In this document: positions 24,601 through 33,485 of the stretch, piece by piece
How positions within the stretch are numbered: position 1 is the first letter of the stretch
How the letters are laid out: each line of letters opens with the position of its first letter
From: Dehalococcoidia bacterium
Lineage (GTDB): Bacteria > Chloroflexota > Dehalococcoidia > UBA2979
DNA: 64,000 bases
Direction of reading: 5' to 3'
Assembly (NCBI GenBank): GCA_023228825.1
Contig: JALOAL010000003.1
Location: 124,001 to 188,000, forward strand
Position numbers and translations under genes: made by a program
Notes under the pieces: generated by a model
What the model was told of the DNA's origin: nothing
The model's database searches: none
What the model saw: the letters and a program-made list of their open reading frames with translations, nothing else

Positions 24601-26850
24601 GTGGTCGCCGCCGATGACCTCCGCACCACCCCGGTCTCGCTGACCGAGAACGCCCGCACCGTCCTTGAACGGCGCTACCTGCTCAAGGACGCGGAGGGTC
24701 AGGTCACGGAGACGCCGGAGGGCCTCTTCGCGCGCGTGGCCACGGCCATCGCCGCCGTCGAGGAGGGCGAGGACGCCCGCAAGGCCTGGGCGCAGCGCTA
24801 CTACGACGAGATGGCCGCGCTGCGGTTCCTGCCGAACTCGCCCACCCTGATGAACGCCGGCACCGGCCAGGGCACCCTGGCGGCCTGCTTCGTCCTCCCC
24901 GTGGAGGACACGCTGGAGTCGATCATGGCCACCGCCCAGGCGACGGCCATGGTGCAGAAGTTCGGCGGCGGCACCGGCTTCTCGTTCTCCCGCCTGCGCG
25001 GCAAGGGCGAGCCCATCCGCACCACGCACGGGTCCGCCTGCGGCCCGGTCTCCGTCCTCCGCCACTACGACGATGTCTCCCGGCTGGTCACACAGGGCGG
25101 CAAGCGGGACGGCGCCAATATGGGCATCCTGCGCGCCGACCACCCGGACATCCAGGAGTTCATCCATGCCAAGGACGACGGCGTCACCGCCACGCGCTTC
25201 AACATCTCCGTAGCCGTCACGGACGCGTTCATGGAGGCCGCCACCGTCAGCACCGAGGCCGACCGATCCTTCACGCTGCGCGACCCCCGCGACGGCGCAC
25301 CTCGGGGTGAGGTGGACGCGGCGGCACTGCTGGAGGAGATTGCGGACGCCGCCTGGACCACGGGCGACCCCGGGCTGGTCTTCCTGGACACCATCAACCG
25401 CAGCAACCCCACCCCCGCCCTGGGCGAGATCGAGGCCACCAACCCCTGTGGCGAGGTGCCCCTGCTGCCCTGGGAGGCCTGCACGCTGGGCTCCGTGAAC
25501 CTCGCCCGCTTCTGGGACGCGGCACAGGGCGATGTGGACTGGCACGCCCTGCGGGAGACCGTGCGCGTGGGCGCCCGCTTCCTGGACGGCGTGGTGGAGG
25601 CAAACGAGTTCCCCGTGCCCCAGATCGCAGAGGCCGTCCGAGGCAACCGCAAGATCGGCCTCGGCGTGATGGGCTTCGCCGACCTGCTGGTGGAGGCGCG
25701 CATCCCGTACGCCTCGGAAGATGCGCTCACCCTCGGCAAGAGGATTATGTCCGCTATCCAGGAGGCTGCCGACGACACGTCGGAAGTCCTGGCGGCGGAG
25801 CGCGGACCGTTCCCCAACTGGGAGCAGTCCGTGTACGGCCCCGCCGGCGCCAACCGGCAGTTCCGCAACGCCACCCGCACCTGCATCGCCCCCACGGGCA
25901 CGATCGCGATCATCGCCGGCGCTTCGTCCGGCATCGAGCCGCACTTCTCGCTCACGCACTACCGCCGCATGGGAGACGGCACCGTGCTGCCGGAGGCCAA
26001 CGAGGCCTTCCAGCAGGTCGCCCGGGACCGTGGCTTCTGGTCCGAGGAACTGATGGATGACCTCGCCCACGGGGACCGCCTCGGCGACCGCGTGGAGGTG
26101 CCGGAGGACGTGCGCGCCTGGTTCGCCACCGCGCACGACATTGCCCCCGCGTGGCACGTGCGCATGCAGGCCGCCTTCCAGGAGCACACCGACCTGGCCG
26201 TCTCCAAGACCGTGAACCTGCCTCGGGAGGCCACCGCGGCAGAGGTCCTGGTGGTCTACAGGCTGGCCCACCGCCTGGGCTGCAAGGGCGTCACGGTCTA
26301 CCGGGACGGCTCGCGCGCGGTCCAGGTGCTGGCGCACGAGTCACGCGAGGCGCCCGCGACCACGGGGACGCCCTCCCCCGCGCCGTACCGCCGCCACCTG
26401 CCGGACGAGCGCCAGTCCATCACCCACAAGTTCCGCGTGGGGGAACAAGAGGGCTACATCACCGTGGGCCTGTTCGAGGACGGCTCGCCGGGCGAGGTCT
26501 TCATCAAGATCGCGAAGGAGGGCTCCACCGTCTCCGGCCTGACGGACGCCGTGGCCCTGCTGACCTCGATCTCACTGCAGTACGGCGTGGGCCTCGAAAA
26601 GATCGCCTCGAAGTTGGAGCAGACGCGTTTCGAGCCGTACGGGGTCACCGGCAACCCGGACGTCCCGTTCGCCACGAGCGTGCTGGACTACATCTTCCGG
26701 TGGCTGCGCCTGCGCTTCGGCGTGGACCTGCCGCATGTGGACGGCGCGCGCGTGCTGTCGGGTCTCACCTGCCCGGACTGCGGCGAGCAGTTGGCGTACC
26801 TCGAACGCTGTCTGACGTGCCAGGCCTGCGGCTACTCGAAGTGCTCGTGA
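24601..26850 (+). CDS. nrdJ: Adenosylcobalamin-dependent class II ribonucleotide reductase
   Basis: NrdJ makes deoxyribonucleotides with a radical generated from coenzyme B12, with or without oxygen. The protein has 749 residues from the GTG at 24601, which has GGAAGGAGG 7 nt upstream. Visible features are RYLLKDAEGQVTETPEGLF, FLPNSPTLMNAG, ACFVLPVEDTLESI with the first active-site Cys, FGGGTGFSFSRLR, the radical-site loop NPCGEVPLL, and the C-terminal zinc-ribbon pairs CPDCG and CLTCQACGYSKC, which hold the redox cysteines. The preceding nrdR is the likely regulator. The cobalamin need connects it with the B12 uptake genes at 57.8-63.9 kb. Confidence 0.96.
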   Translation: MVAADDLRTTPVSLTENARTVLERRYLLKDAEGQVTETPEGLFARVATAIAAVEEGEDARKAWAQRYYDEMAALRFLPNSPTLMNAGTGQGTLAACFVLPVEDTLESIMATAQATAMVQKFGGGTGFSFSRLRGKGEPIRTTHGSACGPVSVLRHYDDVSRLVTQGGKRDGANMGILRADHPDIQEFIHAKDDGVTATRFNISVAVTDAFMEAATVSTEADRSFTLRDPRDGAPRGEVDAAALLEEIADAAWTTGDPGLVFLDTINRSNPTPALGEIEATNPCGEVPLLPWEACTLGSVNLARFWDAAQGDVDWHALRETVRVGARFLDGVVEANEFPVPQIAEAVRGNRKIGLGVMGFADLLVEARIPYASEDALTLGKRIMSAIQEAADDTSEVLAAERGPFPNWEQSVYGPAGANRQFRNATRTCIAPTGTIAIIAGASSGIEPHFSLTHYRRMGDGTVLPEANEAFQQVARDRGFWSEELMDDLAHGDRLGDRVEVPEDVRAWFATAHDIAPAWHVRMQAAFQEHTDLAVSKTVNLPREATAAEVLVVYRLAHRLGCKGVTVYRDGSRAVQVLAHESREAPATTGTPSPAPYRRHLPDERQSITHKFRVGEQEGYITVGLFEDGSPGEVFIKIAKEGSTVSGLTDAVALLTSISLQYGVGLEKIASKLEQTRFEPYGVTGNPDVPFATSVLDYIFRWLRLRFGVDLPHVDGARVLSGLTCPDCGEQLAYLERCLTCQACGYSKCS

Positions 26851-26863
26851 CGCCCGCGCGCCG

Positions 26864-27283
26864 CTAGATCACCGGCAGCAACTCCAGCGACCGCACGTGC
26901 CGAGGCGTCACGATCGAGAAGTGTCGCCGGTCCACGGTCGCCACTTTGGGCTCGCCGAGACGCTCGCAGAGCGCGATCACGGCCGCGTCCACGAACCCGA
27001 GGTCCAGGTCCTCGTACTGTTCCTGGAGTTCGGCAGTCCTCAGCAGGTCGTCCTCGGTGGTGTGCTCCAGGACGTACGCACCAGCATGAATGTCTTCGAC
27101 GAGCGTGCGCCAGTTGTCGACGCTCATGCGCTTCCTGATCCAGTAGTCCACCTCGCTCAGGACGGCGGCGGGCAGGATCAGGCTTTCAGTGACATGAGTC
27201 AGCAGGTCGGCGCACGCTCGATGATGTGGATCACCCCTGTTGATGGCCGCGAGCACCACCCCCGTGTCGAGGATCAGAGCCAA
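26864..27283 (-). CDS. PIN-domain toxin, VapC-like
   Basis: PIN-domain toxins are Mg2+-dependent RNases that cut tRNA or rRNA unless held by an antitoxin. The 139-residue protein starts ALILDTGVVLAAINRGDPHH with the first acidic residue. The other conserved acidic residues appear in LSEVDYW, DLGFVDAAVIALCERL and VATVDRRHF. It overlaps the upstream antitoxin gene by 10 nt, the usual arrangement. Its target is unknown. Confidence 0.9.
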   Translation of the reverse strand: MALILDTGVVLAAINRGDPHHRACADLLTHVTESLILPAAVLSEVDYWIRKRMSVDNWRTLVEDIHAGAYVLEHTTEDDLLRTAELQEQYEDLDLGFVDAAVIALCERLGEPKVATVDRRHFSIVTPRHVRSLELLPVI

Positions 27284-27519
27284 CCGTGGCGCTCTGCTCG
27301 CTGACGGGCGGGGCTAGTCTCGTCGTCCACCGACTCCTGGGAGATGTTGCCCGGAACATTCGCGATACCAAGACGAGGCTTCCGGTGAGTGCGCAATTCC
27401 GCGACGTACTCCACCGTGGCCTCGCGCAGGAGATGAGCCAGAGGCACGCCGCGACGCCTCGCCTCGTGCTCCAGCACCAGGTAGTCGTCTTCGCTCATGG
27501 AGACCGTTGTGCGCTTCAT
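27274..27519 (-). CDS. Ribbon-helix-helix antitoxin partner of the PIN toxin
   Basis: The 81-residue protein starts MKRTTVSMSEDDYLVLEHEA, matching short ribbon-helix-helix DNA-binding domains, followed by RRRGVPLAHLLREATVEYV. The acidic and basic tail probably covers the toxin. I chose the ATG at 27519 because the domain starts there. No ribosome binding site is seen, but a -10 box lies 7 nt upstream, suggesting a leaderless message. It probably represses its own promoter. Confidence 0.8.
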   Translation of the reverse strand: MKRTTVSMSEDDYLVLEHEARRRGVPLAHLLREATVEYVAELRTHRKPRLGIANVPGNISQESVDDETSPARQRAERHGWL

Positions 27520-27526
27520 GCATCTG

Positions 27527-27554
27527 ATGCTAGCACCGCGCATCACCATTACAA
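27527..27554 (-). promoter_or_regulatory. Promoter of the toxin-antitoxin operon
   Basis: On the minus strand TTGTAA (27554-27549) and TAGCAT (27532-27527) are spaced by 16 nt. The -10 ends 7 nt before the antitoxin ATG. An inverted repeat, GATGC-N9-GCATC, covers the -10 and could be the autoregulatory operator. Confidence 0.55.
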
Positions 27555-27601
27555 CCTCCCGGCGATGGCACCCGCGGGCCGGTACTCCTCGAGCGTCCCT
27601 C

Positions 27602-27607
27602 TACAAT
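27602..27607 (+). promoter_or_regulatory. -10 box of the MBL-fold hydrolase gene
   Basis: TACAAT lies 48 nt before the GTG start. No clear -35 is visible. It is divergent from the toxin-antitoxin promoter. Confidence 0.4.
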
Positions 27608-27655
27608 GCCGCCGCGCCGGTACCGAGTGCGCAACACTTTGCCGAGGAGGTCGCC

Positions 27656-28588
27656 GTGTCTATCCCGCCCCCGTACCTGGAAGAGGTCAGCCCCGGCATC
27701 TTCGTCTACGTGCAGCCGGACGGCTCGTGGTTCCTGAACAACGCCGGGTTCCTGGTGGGATCAGAGTCGGTGGTGGCGGTGGACACGGTGGGCACGGAGA
27801 AGCGGGCGCACGCCTTCCGCGAGGCGCTCGAACGGACCACCCCGCACCCGGTACAGGCGCTAATCAACACCCACGCGCACGGTGACCACACGCATGGCAA
27901 CTTCGCCTTCTGGCCCCAGACCGCGGTCATCGGCCACGAGCGGGCACGGCGGGAGATCCTCCATTCAAACGCGCCGGAGGGCGTCTCGGAGCGCTTTCCC
28001 ACCGCGGACTTCGGGCAGTTCCGGCACGTGCCGCCCATGGTGACCTTCACCGACCGCATGTCCGTGCACGTGGACACGCTGGAGGTGCAACTGACACACC
28101 TGGGCCCGGCCCACACCACGAACGACGTGGTCGCCTGGATTCCGGAGCGCCGCGTGCTGTTCGCCGGCGACCTGGCCTTCAACGGTGGCACGCCGTTCGC
28201 CATGGCCGGCTCCGTGCTGGGCTGGCTGGACATCCTCCCCGCCCTCCGCGCGTTCGAGGCGGACGTGGTGGTGCCGGGCCACGGCCCGGTGTGCGGCATG
28301 GAGGTGTTCGACACGGTGGAGACGTACCTGCGCTGGGTGGCTGACCTCGCGCGTGGCGGGCACGCGGACGGGGTGCCGCCGCTGGAAGTGGCGCAGTCCG
28401 TGGACCTGGGGCAGTTTGCCGACCTGACCGACCCGGAGCGCCTGGTGGGCAACCTCCATCGTGCGTACGCAGACCTGGAGGCGGACATGGGGGGGGCGCC
28501 TCGGGGCGGCGCACTGGCCGATCCAGTCGGGGCGTTCGACGACATGATCGTGCTGAACGGCGGCAAACCGCTGAACTCTCACGCCTGA
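27656..28588 (+). CDS. Metallo-beta-lactamase-fold hydrolase
   Basis: The 310-residue protein has the zinc-binding motif THAHGDHTHGN (HxHxDH) near residue 75, a later His in LGPAHTTND, Asp in LFAGDLAFNGG, and the last His in VVPGHGPVCG. It begins IPPPYLEEVSPGIFVYVQPDG, like the cyclase-like or glyoxalase II-like members of COG0491. The GTG at 27656 has AGGAGG 5 nt upstream. The substrate is unknown, and neighbours give no clue. Confidence 0.85.
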   Translation: MSIPPPYLEEVSPGIFVYVQPDGSWFLNNAGFLVGSESVVAVDTVGTEKRAHAFREALERTTPHPVQALINTHAHGDHTHGNFAFWPQTAVIGHERARREILHSNAPEGVSERFPTADFGQFRHVPPMVTFTDRMSVHVDTLEVQLTHLGPAHTTNDVVAWIPERRVLFAGDLAFNGGTPFAMAGSVLGWLDILPALRAFEADVVVPGHGPVCGMEVFDTVETYLRWVADLARGGHADGVPPLEVAQSVDLGQFADLTDPERLVGNLHRAYADLEADMGGAPRGGALADPVGAFDDMIVLNGGKPLNSHA

Positions 28589-28633
28589 CCAGCGGACCGC
28601 CTGGTGGCCGCGCGGGCGGCGTCCTCGCGCCCC

Positions 28634-28639
28634 TACACT
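28634..28639 (+). promoter_or_regulatory. -10 box for a leaderless mRNA
   Basis: TACACT is followed by 6 nt and then ATG 28646, so transcription would start at or near the A of the ATG. No ribosome binding site is present. Confidence 0.45.
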
Positions 28640-28645
28640 GGTTAC

Positions 28646-28930
28646 ATGTACGGCTACCAACCACCTCAGGAAGATCCCCAGGGCTCGTGGCGCGAGGTCT
28701 TCGCGATCACGCGCGTGGCCTTCGAGGTGCTCGCCAAGCCCCTCGCCCTGCTCATGGGGACGATCGGCCTGTTCATCATGTTCCTGTGGGCGGCGTTCAC
28801 GAACCCGGTCCTCATCCTGATCCCGGGCAGCCTCGCGGCGCTGGGCATCTGGTACCTGGTGCGACAGGACCGCAAGGCCCACCGCGCGCTGGAGGACGAA
28901 ATCCTCGGCGAGGGCCGGCGCAACGTCTGA
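28646..28930 (+). CDS. Small membrane protein with two transmembrane helices
   Basis: The 94-residue protein starts MYGYQPPQEDPQGSW. It has two hydrophobic helices (LALLMGTIGLFIMFLWAAF and VLILIPGSLAALGIWYLV) and a charged C-terminal tail, so both ends are probably cytoplasmic. I do not recognise the family. It lies just before yggS on the same strand. Confidence 0.7.
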   Translation: MYGYQPPQEDPQGSWREVFAITRVAFEVLAKPLALLMGTIGLFIMFLWAAFTNPVLILIPGSLAALGIWYLVRQDRKAHRALEDEILGEGRRNV

Positions 28931-28954
28931 GGTGCCCCGGCACGCCTTCCCTCG

Positions 28955-28960
28955 TACGCT
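28955..28960 (+). promoter_or_regulatory. -10 box before yggS, probably leaderless
   Basis: TACGCT lies 7 nt before ATG 28968. The space leaves no room for a ribosome binding site. Confidence 0.45.
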
Positions 28961-28967
28961 GCTCTTG

Positions 28968-29675
28968 ATGACTGCTCCCGCTTCCCCCGGCTCCACCACC
29001 GACCTTCCCTCCCGGCTCGCCGCCGTCCGAGGGCGTATTCGTGCGGCGTGCGAGCGCGCGGGGCGCGACCCGACGGAGGTGACGCTCGTCGGCGTGTCCA
29101 AGACGCATCCGCCGGCGGTGGCGCGGGCCGCCGTGGCGGCCGGCCTCGCTGACCTGGGCGAGAACCGAGCGCAGGAACTGGCGCCGAAGGCGGAGGCGCT
29201 GACGGCCGAAGGCGTGCAGCCACGCTGGCATTTCATCGGCCACCTGCAGCGCAACAAGGTGCGGGACGTCCTGCCGCACATCGCCGCCCTGCACTCGGTG
29301 GCCTCCGAGCGCCTGGTGGACGAGGTAGAGCGGCGCTTCGAACGACGCGATGCCCCGGGCCCGCTGCCGTGCTACATCGAGGTGAACGTGGCCGGGGAGA
29401 CCTCCAAGGAGGGCATCCCGCCGTCCGAGGTAGAGGTGCTTCTGCGTCGCGCTTCGGCGTCCACGGCGCTGCGGGTGGAGGGGCTGATGACCGTGGCGCC
29501 TCGGGTCTCCCGGCCGGAGGAGGTGCGGCCGGTCTTCCGAGCGCTACGCGAACTGGCGGCTGCGCACGGGCTGGCGGGCCTGTCGATGGGCATGACCGAC
29601 GACTTCGAGGTCGCCATCGAGGAGGGTGCGACGGTCGTGCGCGTGGGCCGCGCGATCTTCGGCGAGCGGCAATAG
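28968..29675 (+). CDS. yggS: YggS-family pyridoxal phosphate homeostasis protein
   Basis: This family binds pyridoxal 5'-phosphate and keeps the balance of free B6 and amino acid pools; no catalytic activity is established. The 235-residue protein has the PLP lysine in LVGVSKTHP near residue 43, then [27 protein letters not shown], and [22 protein letters not shown] near the end with the phosphate-binding region. It is followed by proC and yggT, the same order as in many bacteria. Confidence 0.95.
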   Translation: MTAPASPGSTTDLPSRLAAVRGRIRAACERAGRDPTEVTLVGVSKTHPPAVARAAVAAGLADLGENRAQELAPKAEALTAEGVQPRWHFIGHLQRNKVRDVLPHIAALHSVASERLVDEVERRFERRDAPGPLPCYIEVNVAGETSKEGIPPSEVEVLLRRASASTALRVEGLMTVAPRVSRPEEVRPVFRALRELAAAHGLAGLSMGMTDDFEVAIEEGATVVRVGRAIFGERQ

Positions 29676-29687
29676 TGCGGCGGCGGC

Positions 29688-29735
29688 GCGCCCCTGATCG
29701 TCCCCCTGTCCGCGCCCCTGGTCGTCCCCCTGATC
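29688..29735 (+). repeat. Tandem duplication of a 24-nt unit
   Basis: Two 24-nt units (29688-29711 and 29712-29735) differ at two positions. They lie in the 167-nt gap between yggS and proC, just after the yggS stop, and contain no hairpin or gene that I can see. Confidence 0.8.
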
Positions 29736-29842
29736 GCGGAGAAGCCCGGTTACCGGGTAGTCTGACCTCTTGCGGACGAGCATTCTCTCGGCCGCAGCGG
29801 ATCACGTGGAGACGAAGCGGCGAGGACGCCGGAGGGGTCACG

Positions 29843-30646
29843 ATGCGCATCGGCATCATTGGCGGCGGCTTCATGGGCGAGGCGTTCTTGCGCGGCCTGG
29901 TGCGCGCGGAGGTCGCTACCCCCAACGACATTGCGGTCTCGGAAGTGGTCGCCTCGCGCCGGGCGCAGTTGAGCGAGCATGGCGTGCGCGTCACGGACGA
30001 CGCCGAGAGCGCCTGCATTGGCGCCAGCGCGATCATCCTGGCCCTGAAGCCGGATCATTTGATCGGCGTCACGGAGGGTCTGTCAGGCAAGTTCGCCAAG
30101 GACGCCGTGCTCATCTCCATTGCCGCTGGCGTGCGCCTGGAGGATGTGCGGCGCGCCTCCGGACACCGAGCGGTGGCACGCATCATGCCCAGCCTGCCGG
30201 CCGCCATCAGCGCCGGCGGAGCCGTGGTCTATCCCGCGCCTGACCTGACCGGCGACCAGCGCACCCGCGTGTTGCAGATCGCCAACGCCGTCGCCAGCGG
30301 CGTGGTGGAGGTGCACTCGGACGACGAGATCGACCTCGCCACGGCGGTGCACGGCTCCGGCCCCGGCTACGTCTACCTGCTGATCGAGTCGATGATCGAT
30401 GCGGCCGTGCGGCAGGGGATGAAACGGCCGGACGCCACCACGCTGGTGCTTGCTACCGTGCAGGGCGCTGCGGAGTACGCGATCGAGACCGGGCAGCACC
30501 CGGCGGCGCTCCGCAACGCGGTCACGTCGCCCGGTGGGACCACCGCCGCGGGACTGGCCGAACTGGAGGCCGCTGGCTTCCGTACGGCGGTGGACTCGGC
30601 GATTGATGCCGCTTACGAGCGGGCGCGGGACCTGGGGGAATCGTGA
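29843..30646 (+). CDS. proC: Pyrroline-5-carboxylate reductase
   Basis: ProC catalyses the last step of proline synthesis with NAD(P)H. The 267-residue protein has the Rossmann loop IGIIGGGFMGEAFL at its start, ILALKPDHL in the cofactor domain, RIMPSLPAAISAGG, and the C-terminal signature HPAALRNAVTSPGGTTAAGL. The ATG at 29843 has GGAGGGG 5 nt upstream. The end overlaps yggT by 4 nt. Confidence 0.97.
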   Translation: MRIGIIGGGFMGEAFLRGLVRAEVATPNDIAVSEVVASRRAQLSEHGVRVTDDAESACIGASAIILALKPDHLIGVTEGLSGKFAKDAVLISIAAGVRLEDVRRASGHRAVARIMPSLPAAISAGGAVVYPAPDLTGDQRTRVLQIANAVASGVVEVHSDDEIDLATAVHGSGPGYVYLLIESMIDAAVRQGMKRPDATTLVLATVQGAAEYAIETGQHPAALRNAVTSPGGTTAAGLAELEAAGFRTAVDSAIDAAYERARDLGES

Positions 30647-30900
30647 CCGAAGTCATCCACGCGGTAGGGCTCGTCGTGCAGTTCCTGGCGTTCGCCATCT
30701 TCGCTCGCGCGATCCTCTCGTGGTTCCCCATCGACCGTAACGGGCCGATCTTTCAGTTCCTGAACGCCATCACGGAGCCCGTGCTGGACCCCTTGCGTCG
30801 AGTGATCCCGCCGATCGGCATGATCGACATCACGCCCATGGTCGCCATGCTCCTGCTCTTCTTCATCGCCGGCATCCTCACCTCCTACCAGCCGGCGTAA
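30643..30900 (+). CDS. yggT: YggT-family membrane protein
   Basis: The 85-residue protein has two hydrophobic helices around the conserved amphipathic segment FPIDRNGPIFQFLNAITEPVLDPLRRVIPP, the YggT signature. The family is linked to membrane shape or division (YlmG/CCB3) but the mechanism is unknown. The GTG start overlaps the proC stop by 4 nt. Confidence 0.93.
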   Translation: MTEVIHAVGLVVQFLAFAIFARAILSWFPIDRNGPIFQFLNAITEPVLDPLRRVIPPIGMIDITPMVAMLLLFFIAGILTSYQPA

Positions 30901-30954
30901 GGCCCGCCGGGGCGCACGCGCTCACGAGGGCCTGCCGCGGCCGCCACGGGCTGG

Positions 30955-31245
30955 CTACCCGGCATCGAGGCCCAGCCGCGACCGCGCGGTGGCCTGGTCC
31001 AGGCCGTCGACCTGCACCACCTTTATGCGGGAGGTCTCCCCGGAGACGATGGTGACCGCGCCCTTCGCCACGCGCAGGCGCTTCGCGATCAGTCGCACCA
31101 GCGCCTCGTTCGCCGCACCGTCCACCGGCGGCGCGGTCACGCGCACCTGTAGCGCCCCCTCCCGCTCGCCCACGATCGCCTCGCGCGAGGCTCGAGGTGA
31201 GAGGCGGACGGCGATGCGTGCGAAGGTCTCGGCCATGGCGCCCAT
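30955..31245 (-). CDS. yggU: DUF167 (YggU) family protein
   Basis: The 96-residue protein matches the DUF167 family: VRLSPRASREAIVGE, the central PPVDGAANEALVRLIAKRL, and VTIVSGETSRIKVVQVDGL. The molecular function is unknown. It is on the strand opposite yggT, with which it usually clusters, and converges on it. The second ATG, at MAETF, is an equally good start. Confidence 0.92.
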   Translation of the reverse strand: MGAMAETFARIAVRLSPRASREAIVGEREGALQVRVTAPPVDGAANEALVRLIAKRLRVAKGAVTIVSGETSRIKVVQVDGLDQATARSRLGLDAG

Positions 31246-31345
31246 CGTGCCCTGCCATCGCTCGCCGGTCGAGTGAGAGGATTGCCCTCGGTCAGTGGGG
31301 CGCCGGCGGGCCGCGTAGAATGTCAGACACCAGTGCCACCGGCGG

Positions 31346-31374
31346 TTGACACCAGAACAGCCGTTCTATAGTGT
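31346..31374 (+). promoter_or_regulatory. recA promoter with an SOS (LexA) box
   Basis: TTGACA (31346-31351) is followed by the palindrome GAAC-AGCC-GTTC (31355-31366), flanked by A and T, and then by TATAGT (31367, spacer 15) or TAGTGT (31369, spacer 17). The palindrome matches the GAACN4GTTC type of LexA site known from Gram-positive bacteria. It lies between the -35 and -10 elements, where a repressor would block polymerase. Confidence 0.8.
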
Positions 31375-31439
31375 TCCGAACGTTGGGCGGGGGCCCTGCA
31401 CTTTGCAACGCAAAGAAGGATCGAGAGAGGCGCACAGCC

Positions 31440-32537
31440 ATGGCTAAGACCGATGCCGCCGACGACAAGAAGAAGCAGCAGCGCGGCGAACTGCTGACCA
31501 AGGCGCTGGAACAGATCGTCAAGGAGCACGGCAAGGGCGCCATCATGCGCCTCGGTGACTCGGAGGCGGCCATGAACGTCTCCAGCATCCCCACCGGCTC
31601 CCTCTCGCTGGATATTGCCCTGGGCATTGGCGGCGTCCCGCGCGGACGTATCACGGAGATCTACGGGCCGGAGTCCGCCGGTAAGTCCACGCTGGCGCAA
31701 CACATCATCGCGGAAGCCCAGCGCGCCGGCGGCACGGCCGCCTACATCGACGTCGAGCACGCGATGGACCCGGAGTACGCGGCCCGCTGCGGCATCAACG
31801 TGGAGGAACTCCTGGTCTCCCAGCCGGACACGGGCGAGCAGGCCATGGAGATCTGCGAGGCCTTGATCCGCTCGGGCGCCCTCGACCTGGTGGTGGTGGA
31901 CTCCGTGGCGGCGCTGGTGCCGCGCGCGGAACTGGATGGCGACATGGGGGACTCGCTGCCTGGCCTACAGGCGCGCCTGATGTCCCAGGCGATGCGCAAA
32001 CTCACCTCCGCCGTCTCGCGCACCAACACGTCGCTGGTCTTCATCAACCAGTTGCGCGAGAAGATCGGCGTCGTCTTCGGCAACCCGGAGACCACCCCGG
32101 GCGGCCGCGCGCTGAAGTTCTACTCCTCCGTCCGCATCGACATCCGCCGCATCGAGTCGCTCAAGGAAGGCCAGACCTTCATCGGCAACCGCGTGCGCTG
32201 CAAGGTGGTCAAGAACAAGGTCGCCCCGCCCTTCCGGCAGGCCGAGTTCGACATCATGTTCACGAACGACCTGCACGGCATCAACCACTGGGGCGACGTG
32301 ATCGACCTGGCGAGCGAGCACGATATCGTCAAGAAGGCTGGCGCCTTCTACTCCTACGGTGACGTGCGCCTGGGCCAGGGCCGCATGGCGGCCGTCTCCT
32401 TCCTGAAGCAGAACATCGCCATGGGCGAGGAGATCGAGCAGCGGGTGCGCCTGGCCGCCGGCGTCAAGAACACACCCCCGCTGGCCGAGCCCGTCCCCGC
32501 CCCCGAGGAGGACGCAGCCCTCTCGATCGACGCGTAG
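31440..32537 (+). CDS. recA: Recombinase RecA
   Basis: RecA forms filaments on single-stranded DNA, pairs homologous strands and triggers LexA self-cleavage. The 365-residue protein has Walker [10 protein letters not shown], Walker [11 protein letters not shown], the L1 region [17 protein letters not shown], and the L2 region [19 protein letters not shown], then an acidic tail. The ATG at 31440 has GAGAGG upstream. It is followed by its modulator recX. Confidence 0.99.
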   Translation: MAKTDAADDKKKQQRGELLTKALEQIVKEHGKGAIMRLGDSEAAMNVSSIPTGSLSLDIALGIGGVPRGRITEIYGPESAGKSTLAQHIIAEAQRAGGTAAYIDVEHAMDPEYAARCGINVEELLVSQPDTGEQAMEICEALIRSGALDLVVVDSVAALVPRAELDGDMGDSLPGLQARLMSQAMRKLTSAVSRTNTSLVFINQLREKIGVVFGNPETTPGGRALKFYSSVRIDIRRIESLKEGQTFIGNRVRCKVVKNKVAPPFRQAEFDIMFTNDLHGINHWGDVIDLASEHDIVKKAGAFYSYGDVRLGQGRMAAVSFLKQNIAMGEEIEQRVRLAAGVKNTPPLAEPVPAPEEDAALSIDA

Positions 32538-32576
32538 CGCGCCGACCGAGGCGTACCGAGGGATCCAGGCCGCCTG

Positions 32577-33257
32577 ATGAGCCCGGTCATTACTGAGGTC
32601 CAGGTGAAACGACGCGGGGTCGCCGCCGTCTCCATAGACGGCGGCGACGAGCCCGTGCTGCTGCCGCTGGACACCGTGATCCTCCACCACCTCCGGGAGG
32701 GCAACCACCTCTCCCCGGAGGAGTGGCGCACCGCCACCGACGAGGGGCGGCGCCTCCTCGCGGTCCGCAAGGCGCTGGACCTGGTCGCCCGCCGCCACCG
32801 CACCGAACGCGAACTGACGAGGGCCCTCGCGCGGCTGTTCGAGGCGGACTTCGTCTCTCACGCCGTGGAGCGCATGCGCACGCTGGGATACCTGGACGAC
32901 GCAGTCTGGGCGAAGACTTATGTCGAGTCGCCTCGGGCAGCGGACCGCGGCCGGGCCATGCTCAAGCACGAACTCGGCCAGCGCGGCATCGCGGACCCCA
33001 TCGTGGTGGCCGCGGTCGCCTCGCACGATGACGCCGCCGCCGCCGTGGAGGCCGCCCGCAAGCGCGCCCGCGCCCTCCGCCGCGTGGAGGAACCGAAGCG
33101 CTCCCGCCGCCTGTACGACTTCCTTCGCCGCCGTGGCTTCGCGGACGGCATCGCACGGGACGCCACTGCGGGCGCCCTGCGCGACCTCGATGCCGCGCTC
33201 CACGCGGACTCCGATGCCGACCGCCACGTTGACGGCGATATCCCCGGCCACGGATAA
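32577..33257 (+). CDS. recX: RecA modulator RecX
   Basis: RecX binds and disassembles RecA filaments. The 226-residue protein has an N-terminal region typical of longer RecX (VAAVSIDGGDEPVLLPLDTV) and three-helix repeats: ALDLVARRHRTERELTRAL, RMRTLGYLDDAVWAKTYVE, and the C-terminal RRLYDFLRRRGFADGIA. The short gap after recA suggests cotranscription. Identification relies on the repeats and position. Confidence 0.9.
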   Translation: MSPVITEVQVKRRGVAAVSIDGGDEPVLLPLDTVILHHLREGNHLSPEEWRTATDEGRRLLAVRKALDLVARRHRTERELTRALARLFEADFVSHAVERMRTLGYLDDAVWAKTYVESPRAADRGRAMLKHELGQRGIADPIVVAAVASHDDAAAAVEAARKRARALRRVEEPKRSRRLYDFLRRRGFADGIARDATAGALRDLDAALHADSDADRHVDGDIPGHG

Positions 33258-33485
33258 GCGAGGATTTGCCGGTTGTGCGCGCGAATTTCCGCGCAACGGG
33301 GTAGCACTGCGGTACGCTGATCAGGCAAGATAATCTGTCAAGTCGGACGACCTTCGACGTGATACGATTTTGCAAGTGACCGGTCTCCGGTCACCCCAAA
33401 CGAACACGCCCCGGCCCTGACGCGACTCGGGACACTGCTTGTCCGAGGCGCGCGGCTGGGATCCTGGAATCGGAGTACCCACGCG
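33258..33485 (+). promoter_or_regulatory. recX-rny intergenic region with promoters and a hairpin
   Basis: This 228-nt gap is AT-richer than its surroundings. It holds TACGCT (33313), GATAAT (33329), and a perfect 8-bp hairpin GTGACCGG-TCT-CCGGTCAC (33376-33394). The hairpin could be part of the rny leader or a terminator of recX; the bases after it (CCCAAAC) do not form a U tract. Confidence 0.45.

Noticed and set aside
26864..27549. Genomic island marked by the toxin-antitoxin pair
   Set aside because: The composition is like that of the surroundings, and no integrase, transposase or attachment repeats are present.
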